DNA of 64,000 nt from Vicugna pacos. Taxonomy: Eukaryota > Chordata > Mammalia > Artiodactyla > Camelidae. The stretch is from contig NC_133023.1 of assembly GCF_048564905.1 (NCBI RefSeq), positions 6,711,001 through 6,775,000 of the forward strand, read 5' to 3'. The position numbers were made by a program, and so were the translations under genes. Shown in pieces: positions 51,401-60,400 of this stretch (position 1 is its first letter; each line of letters begins with the position of its first letter). The notes under the pieces are model-generated. The model worked only from the letters and a program-made list of their open reading frames with translations. It made no database searches and was not told the DNA's origin.

Positions 51401-54400
51401 ACAATCTTGAGTGACACTTTGGTTGCTTTAACATTTGAGTCCTCAGAGCTCCATGAAAAGGCCAAGTTGCTGTCTGGCTGTCACCAGTGGGATGAGCTGA
51501 GGACGGCCTCCGGCCTGTCAGCAGGGATGCTCACCGTGGGCCGTGCTCAGCGCCTGCTCTTCACTGGGCCGCCAGAAACTGTTGGTCCAGGCTGGTTCTC
51601 AGTGGTGTCCCTTCTGTCCTGCAGGATGCGGTGACAGTGTTGCTGGCTAGAACCACAGCCCAGCTGCAGGCAGTGGAGAGGGAGCTGGCCGAGGAGCGAG
51701 TCAAGCTGGAGTACACAGAGGAGGAGATCCTGGAGATGGAGCGGAAGGAGGAGCAGACCGAGGCTGTGTCCGAGCGGTGAGAGCCGGCCTGGGATGGGAC
51801 TGGCCTGTGGTGTGTCACTTAGCCTCTGTAGAATGTGCTGGAGCCTTTGCCCAGAAGTTGGGATTCTCATGGGGAATTGTATGCAGGTCTGGACTTGGGC
51901 AGTACTTTGACCCTAGCTCCACATGTAGGCTTTTCACCTTCCCTCCTGTTTCCGGATTTCTCTCAAAGAGGGGAATGCTGACTGACTCCGCTCGGCCCAG
52001 ATTGAATACAACAGGGCCCTTTAAGTTTTGGTTTTGGTTTTTAACTGCTTTATTTAATATCATCTCTGTACCGTACAACTCACCCATTTGAGTGGACAAT
52101 TTGATGGTTTTTAGTGCAGGCACAGACTTGTAGCACTGTCCGCACACCCGATTTTAGGGCATTTTCATCATGCTGGAGAGAAACGCCACACGTGTTAGCC
52201 GTCAGCCCGTTCCCCCTTGCCCCGGCCGCTGGCCACCGCTCAGCTTCCCGCTGTCTCCGTGGATTGGCCTGTTCTGGGCGTTTCCTCCAAGTGGAATCAC
52301 GCGAGGCCCCTTTACGTTTTCCCCGAAGCAGGCTGTGGGTGAACCTTCAGTGGGTGCAGACCCATCTGTGGTTGCAGGAAGAGCTCCGATGAGCAGGCAC
52401 CTCAAGTGATTGCTCTCCGTTGGGTCCTTTCTGGAGCCACTTCCATGTTGCTTTTCGTCTGTGTTTTTCCATGAAGAGCAGCCTGTTTCCAAAGCTTGCT
52501 GCTTCCTTCTAATAGGTTTCTCTGGATTTCTTTTCAAAGAAATTTATTTTCGGGGGGGAAAGTGCATGGTGGAGGGGAGGGTGTGTGTTCAGGGGTTCAG
52601 GGATGGGCAGGAAGCTGGGAGGGGTGGGGGCAGGGTTCTGGGATCCTGGCATCTTCAGCTGCTGAAATTGGGTGGGACAGACAGACAGACACTCTTAATG
52701 AAAGGCCTTATAGTACCATTTTCCCTAGAAAACATAAATGCCTTTCACTTTATGAGAAAAATCAACAGTCTACAGTCACTGAAAGCAAACATTGGGCATC
52801 TCTGCTGCTGTGTTCTGAATGCAGCAGTGACCTCAGTCCCTTGATGAACGTTTTGGAGCTTTTTGCTCTCTCCACCTTCAGGAGTTGGCAAGCCGACTCG
52901 GTGGATAGTGGCTGCAGCAGCTGTGCCCAGACCAGCCCCCCACACCCAGAGCCCTGCTGCATTGGCGTCGACTCCATCCACAGACAGATGTTTGCGGGCC
53001 AGGCGGATCCTTACAGCCCCGAGAAACTTCGGCCCCCAACTCTTAAGGTAAGGAGAAAAGGTCAAGGGATTTGACGGAGCCCCTGAGGGTTTGCCTCCCA
53101 TACTGGGCACTGCCCTGGCAGGAGGGGTGTGTGCCCCATGTGAGGGAATTGGTGGAGGAGGTGGGCAGAAAGAAACCGAAGCAAGCAGGCTTGTGCGCAG
53201 GCACAGGACGGCATGGCATCCGGCAGTATTTGACTGAGAGCCGAGGAAAAGCAGTGCGTGGTCTAAGATCTATAAACAGCTTAAAGTGTGCCCAGCGGGT
53301 ACCCTGGAAATGTCTGGCAACTGTAAATTAAAAGGAAAGGACAACTACAGCTAAAAAGGGTGGTTTCTTGTCATTTACCTGCCTTCTGGTGATGACTGAT
53401 TCCCATCTTCAGGGCCACACATCATGACTCAGGGTGTTTCCTGGGTGCCTAAGGGTTTGGACTTTGTAGTTTTGCTCCCTTGTGACATTAAGAACAGCGA
53501 AGCAAGGGCAAAGGTGTAGCTCAGTGGTAAAGCGCATGCTTAGCATGCACAAGGTCCTGGGTTCAATCCCCAGTACCTCCATTAAATAAATAAATAAGTA
53601 AACCTAATTACCTCCCCCCAAAACGAAAAACAACAACAAAAAAGAATATTCAAAGAATGGCAAAGCAGCCTTTTGGCCCTTCTGTTCACCTGATCTTAGT
53701 GGTGCCCGTCGCCATCATCTCCAGTGACGGAATCTTTGTTTCCAAACTAGCTCATAACAAATGAAGAAATAGAGTCCCTCCCTTGGCATCTTTCTAGGTA
53801 GATTAAACAAATATTTTTTTGAAGATATATAAAGACTTTCCACATTTGAGGAAATAAATAGACATACAAATATAAGAAGCTTGACAACTACAAGTAGGAT
53901 AAACTCGGAGTGACCCACGCCGAGACACACTGTAATCAGACTCACCAAAGATAATGGTGTAACACTGAAAGCAGCAAGAGACAAGTACACACTCGTGTGT
54001 ACAAAAGTTAAAGAAAATTAAAATATTGTCTCTACTATCAATAACTGTATGATGCAATGAGCAGATCAGTTATATGCATTAAATCCAAAGAACAATTTCA
54101 AAGAAAGATGAAAACAATAGGTAACAATATAGGTATTGACTGTAATATGTAAATACGGAATTCAGGATAAATTACCAAGGGAAAATCATCATGCAGAAAA
54201 TCTGAATAATGTGGAGCATGGAAAGAAAAAGAATGTATTCTAAAATGGCATAGAGTGGGCACAAAGCAAATACAAAACCCAGCATCAGTATACTTCAATA
54301 AAAATGTATATTTAAGAATTTAAAAAAAACCCACATTGTAAACTGACTATACTTCAATAAAAATATATATTTAAGAGTTAAAAAAAATTTTTTTGAAGAA

Positions 54401-57400
54401 AAAACCCAGGATCAGCAGAAAGTTTTAAAGAGGCACCGTCAAGACTGGGTAGAGGAGGCAATAAAAAGATTGAGCCCAAACTATGTGGAAGAGTGGAGAT
54501 AAAAGTAGATCTTTATGGCTAATAGAAGCTCTAAAAATTAGGATTAAGTGCCTAGATTTGCACTGATGGGTCAGAAAAGAGGCGTGGCATCTTAAAGTGG
54601 TGACCTAAGGAAAAGGTGTTTACAGAATCAACCTGGGGATGAAATGAAAAATAAACTAAGATGGGTGGAGAATAAACACAGTTTACACAAAAAGTTCCCA
54701 CAGTGATCCACAGCAGAATACATTAAAGACACACTGAAACCTGTGGATACAATGATGTCTGTTTATTTACGTGACAGCATATAACCTTTTTCTGATTTGA
54801 GGATACTCTGCAGATGTTATACAGCTGAATTTTTCAGTGTTTTCTTAAAAATAATGACTGTCTTATAACCACAGTAGTCACCATCAGAAAATTAACATCA
54901 GTATTATCAAATCTAGAGACATATTTAAATTTAACCAATTATATCACAGATGTTCTTTAAAGAAACAAAAATAATTTTTCTTATAAAGATTCCAGTCAAG
55001 TTTGGTGCTTTCTCTTCATTCTTCTGGGACATTTCCTCCATCTTTGTCTTTTATGACCTTGACATCTTTGACAAATTCCGGTCCGTTATTTTGTGCAGTG
55101 TCCCTCCCTGTGGGTTAGTGTGATTTTTCCTTATTAGATTTAGGTTGTGTTTTTGGCAGAAACAACTAGATGATATTGTGAACATGTTCTACTGCTAATT
55201 AAGTCGTCTTTATTCTTGTTGTTAAAATGACGCCTGTCACGTTTCTTTACAGCAAAATTAATATTTGTCCCTTGTAGTTAATAAATGAGTACCTTGTAGG
55301 GAGTTGTTCCATCTTGATTTTTTTAGTTTTCTTGTAAGTTTGGAATCACAGATTCTTTTGTCCTCTATATTGTAATCTAACACTCTCATTTAGTTTGATA
55401 CTAATTTTATGCTTTAAAAAGAAAACATGAAATTGTGAATTCTAGTCTTTGGTAAAAATCCTGAAGCAGCCCCAATAAACCAGGTCTCTAGAGATAAAAT
55501 AGTTTATAGATCTAAAAATCAAAATATTATCTTATGCCATAATGAGGGGAAAAGTCCGTAAATTTTGGCATATGATATCAGGTTAGGAATCCTATACTTA
55601 GGCTAACGTTGAGACTGGGAAAACAGAATGTCATGATTAAACCTAAGAGTTATCAGTAGGGTAACTTGGGTTCATTCACATAAATCAAAAGGGACTAAAA
55701 GTGACCAATATTTTGACTTTTAGATCTTTAAGCTGTTTTCTCTCTAGAGACAGTTGTTTGGTGAGAATGCTGATTTATTGCTTGCATTCTAGAAAAAGTC
55801 ATGGTAACAAACGAATTGCTATCTAGGTTGATAAGGAAACCAACACAGAAGATCTCTTCCCAGAAGAAGTAGCAAGTCTTCCGAAGGAGAGGCCCGGCCG
55901 CCGGGCCCGCGGCTCGCCCTTCGTCCGCAGCAGCACGATCGTCCGTTCCCAGACCTTCTCGCCTGGAGCACGAAGCCAGTATGTTTGCAGAGTAAGTTGA
56001 AGTTCCTTTGCCACTTGTCTAGCAGCTTTCTTTATTTCTTTTAGATTGTGTTTTATTTTTCACTTCTTTATGCCAAAAGGCATATCTGTTCTCACAAATA
56101 ATACCAATCAGCGAGCACCGTGCATGTGTGGGCATGAAATTGGTGTTGGTTTCCTCACCCTGCTGCCCTGTGCAAATCTAAGTCTGGATTTCTTCAGGAT
56201 CCTGGTGTGTCCCCCCAGATTCGTAGTGCTGGGTGTGCACAAGCTCCCGGTCAGGAAGCAGGGCGAATCATTGCTCCATCAGTCTGAGGAGTAACAGATG
56301 GAAACAGGGACTGTCCTGCCTAGGGTTGAGATCAGGAAGGCAGTTCACTGAGTGGTTAGGAGCTTTGAAGTAGAGCTGTATCGGGGGTCCCAGGAAGGTC
56401 ACAGCCCTGAAGACTCAGGGTGCCAAGGCAGGAGGTCTGACCCCCCACTTGTAGATTTGCACCCTGTGGGCGGTAGTGGGAGACGCTGGATGGTTCTCAA
56501 CCTTGGCTTCACCTTGCAAACCAGTCATGTTAGGGGAGTTTCACAAAATGTTTGTGCCTGGGTTCCACCCCCAGGAGTCCTCAGGAGCACGGGTGGGGAG
56601 GGGCCGGTAGCAGAGGTTTGGGAAGCTCCCTGTGGTTCTGATGTGCACACAGGGTTGAGGATGCTGGGATAGGTAGTGCGGGAGACCCCACGTGCTGCGG
56701 CACATAAAGCAGGACAGCACGTTGGAGGTTGGCTGACCGTGGCTGTGGGACAGTGACTGCACGGACTAGGAGAGGAAAGCATCGTGGAGGATGAGTGGTC
56801 ACGAGGCAGCGGCCTGGAGAGGGCGTCGGGGTTGAGGAGGGCTGTGACCTTCCCCTCCTCTGAGCCGGGCCTGTTGGAGAAGCACCTTCCCTTCAAGGGG
56901 CTGCTGGGGAGCTGCTCCTTTAGGGCAAAGCCAGGGTCGGATCGTAGGAGAGAAACAGACCCTCAGACCTGCCCAGGAGACTGGGAGTGCGGCTAAGGGC
57001 TCCCCAGGCCCACTCTCAGCCTCCGAAATTTGCTGGGACTCCATGAACTCAGAGAAGCCCAGCCGGGGAGCGCACCGGAGCCTCGGTGTGCGGTGAGGGG
57101 GAGGGAGGGTGTGCGGTGGGGGTTGGTCTGCTCATCTGGTTTGTTTTCATTTTACCTGAAACTCCTGTATAGGTTGTATTTTAACTGAAACCCAGAGTCT
57201 TGGTAAAAGCTCTTAAAGTCAGAAGTGTGCTTGAGTACCTTGGATGAGAAACAAAATCATCTAATGCAGAGTACACAAAGAATGAATGTTGAATTCCTGA
57301 GAGTGTCTCTGAACCTCAGTCTTTTTGGTGCAGCTTTATCGTAGTGACAGCGACAGTTCAACGCTGCCCCGGAAGTGCCCCTTTGTCCGGAACACTTTGG

Positions 57401-60400
57401 AAAGACGAACCCTTCGCTATAAGCAGGTATGTGCCATGTAGATTAATACGCAGTCTATACATACCCTGGGAGTTATTTCTACAAACCTGAAAAGGTACTG
57501 TTTTAGGTAATATTAATTAAAAGGTAATATGTTTATTTCCTTGTTTATGTAGAATAATTTTTTTAAAGCGTATGTAATATCAACATGTTACCACTATTTC
57601 TTAATTTCCTAAGATAATCTCATGAACTTAGATAATATATGATCTTTACATTTTAAAATATAAGAAATTGATAAACAGTCACCCATTCTGTATAAGAGAA
57701 TCTTTTTTCTTTCTGACAGGGGAATATATGTACAGCTTAGAAAATTTGAGTCTTCCAGCATAGAGCACTCTTCTACATAGGACTGTTCTATGGTTTTCGT
57801 TTCCTTTATACACCAAGTTTTTTCTCCCCATCACTCCAGTTTACAATTTTGTTACTTTTAGTTTGTGAGCTAGTAGTTCCCTGTCTTTCCCTGGCAAAGA
57901 CTCTTAAAGAAAAAAAATTCCCAGATTTCCTTGTGGTGGTTGTATTGAGAGTAACCCTTGACTGAGAATTAAAAAACACATAATTTAGCTACAAAAATAT
58001 ATCTCAACGGCAGGGCCATTGGCACTTTGGACTAGATCATTATCTGTTGTGGGGGACATCCTGTGCACGGTGGGATGTTGAACTGCATCCTGACATTGAC
58101 CCACTAGTTGCCAGTAGCCTCCCTCCCCTAGTTATGACAACTAAAAATGTCCCCACACATTGCCAGGTGTCCCCTGAGGGGCCAAGTCACCCCTGGTTGA
58201 GAACCATTGAGCTCTGCTGTGAGTGCTTTTAAATGAATTTATGTTTATTAAGTCACTTATATTTGCATTTAACGTCTGTATATGTGTAAAATAGTGTTAT
58301 GTGTGTATGAAAAGCATAAGAGTTATTCAGGCCTCTGAACAGTACTGATGTGCTCGTGGATTTGTGATTTCGTTGCAGTAACTGCCTTCCCCAGGGTTGT
58401 TAGCCATGGGAGGGGCAGGACTGCTCTCAACACCATGTACGAAGTTCTTTTCTCATCTTAGGACTTTCTTGAACACAGCACATTTGCTATTTGAGGCTTA
58501 TATGGAAGAGGAACATTTTTGACAGCTTGTGTGTGTATTTCTGGGTGCATGTGTACATGCATGGGTGTATGTGCATAAACACATCCATGTGTTTATAAAC
58601 AAGAAGCCCTCATGTGGTTTATAGCATGCTTTTTTCCCCTTATACAGTAGATCATTAAGATTTTGCCACGTCAGTGTATTTTTTCACCTTTTTACAATGG
58701 CTGCATCTTACTGCCTTTGGAATGTTTTGATCAGTTTTCTCTTGTTAGATATTGAGGGATTTTTGGTCATAAATGTTTTGCACATCATCAGTTGTACTTT
58801 TCAAATGCAAGTCAAAATGAATTTCAGAGCTAAAGAAAACGCACCTGTTGTGGCTTTTGCTCTCTGTTGTCACATAGCACCTCTGCAAGCCGGTGCCCGC
58901 CTATCCCATATGGGAAGGTCTGTTCTCCACACTGGTGCAAAAACAAGCCATTAAAGCAGACAGTTTGCAGGTACTGAACCAGAGGTTGCCACTCATGCCT
59001 GAATCAGGGTTGTGTCAGCATCCGGCCGAGGGTCATCTCCGTCCGGTCGCTGCTTCCCCGCTGTGGCTCCCGGGGAAGAAGCTGCTGGAAGGGCCGGATG
59101 CACACTCAAGTCCGCGGTCTCCAGCCCTGCAGGTCCTCCCTGGCGGCGCTGGGGGCCCGCACGTCCCTGGACCTGGAGCTGGACCTCCAGGCATCGCGGA
59201 CGCGGCAGCGGCAGCTGAATGAGGAGCTGGGCGCCCTGCGCGAGCTGCGCCAGCGCCTGGAGGACGCCCAGCTGCGCGGCCACACCGACCTCCCGGCCTG
59301 GGTGCTGCGGGACGAGCGCTTCCGGAGCCTGCTGCGGGAGGCCGAGAGGCAGGTGAGGAGCCCTGCCCGGCCACCTCACTGCTCCCGGGCGTCTGGGCCA
59401 GCTCTGCTTGACCCATCAAGCCTCCCCATGGGGAGTCGGGTTCCCCTTCCTCCGGCCGGCGGCTGTTGTCCTCCGTGGTTCCAACATAGCTGTATGAGGG
59501 GCCTGGAGGGAGGGTCCCTGGGTCCCCCGTCTGCGAGCCGTGAGCCCAGAGGAGCTCCCAGGAGGATTCCTGTGGTAGCCTGCTGATCGGGCCGGCTTTT
59601 CTCCCCTTGGGGTCCCCAGAGCTGGAAGGGGCTGCACTCACTTTTCCTGAAAACTACAAGTCAAACCAGCTTGTCCATCCTCTGTTCCAGACAAGACAGA
59701 CCAAACTTGACTTCCATCAAGAGCAGGCAGCCGAGAAGATGCTGAAGAAGGCCTCCAAAGGGGTGTGCCAGCTGCGCGGGCAGAACCTCAAGGAGCCCAT
59801 CCAAGTGCAGACGTTCAGGTGGGCAGAAGCCCGGGCCTCACTTTCCCTCTGGCTCTTTACCCTCAAACCCTTGTCCTTATAAAAGTAAAGGCAGGACTGA
59901 AAACGACCCCCAGGAGAACAAAGCAGGACTCCCCGCTGCTGTTAGCTTTGGCAGGTTTTACTCAGCTTTTTTTTCTCTAAGCACTGTTCTTTTCATGTCA
60001 CTTGTAAGGATAATATGGGTTGAACTCTGCACTTAGCTTTTAAAATTTTTTTTAGTTTTTTAAAAAAATGTTTTGAGTTTCATGGTTTTATTAACACAAA
60101 TACAGTGTGCACACGAGCTGTCTGTTCGTTTTCTTTGCTGCACAGCCGGGCGCTGGGACTGGTGACTCTGGTGGCCAGCTGGGCTGCTCTCTCCACAATG
60201 GCTTTGCGGTTCTTGGAGGAGACGTTGTGAGCAATCTTACCACAGTGAGATTTGTTGCACATCAGCAGCACTTCGAGCTCCTTGACGTTGTGGACCAGGA
60301 ACTTCGCTGGGCAGCGTGTGCTTTGTTTTCTTGTTGCTCCTGTAGCTGATGCTGGGCATCAGGATCTGGCCCTTGAACCTCCTGTGCACCCTGTTGTCAA

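Noticed and set aside
53505-53600. SINE head read as a tRNA gene
   Set aside because: It has boxes A and B but lacks a tRNA acceptor stem and continues into the SINE tail with flanking duplications; the same holds for the other four copies.
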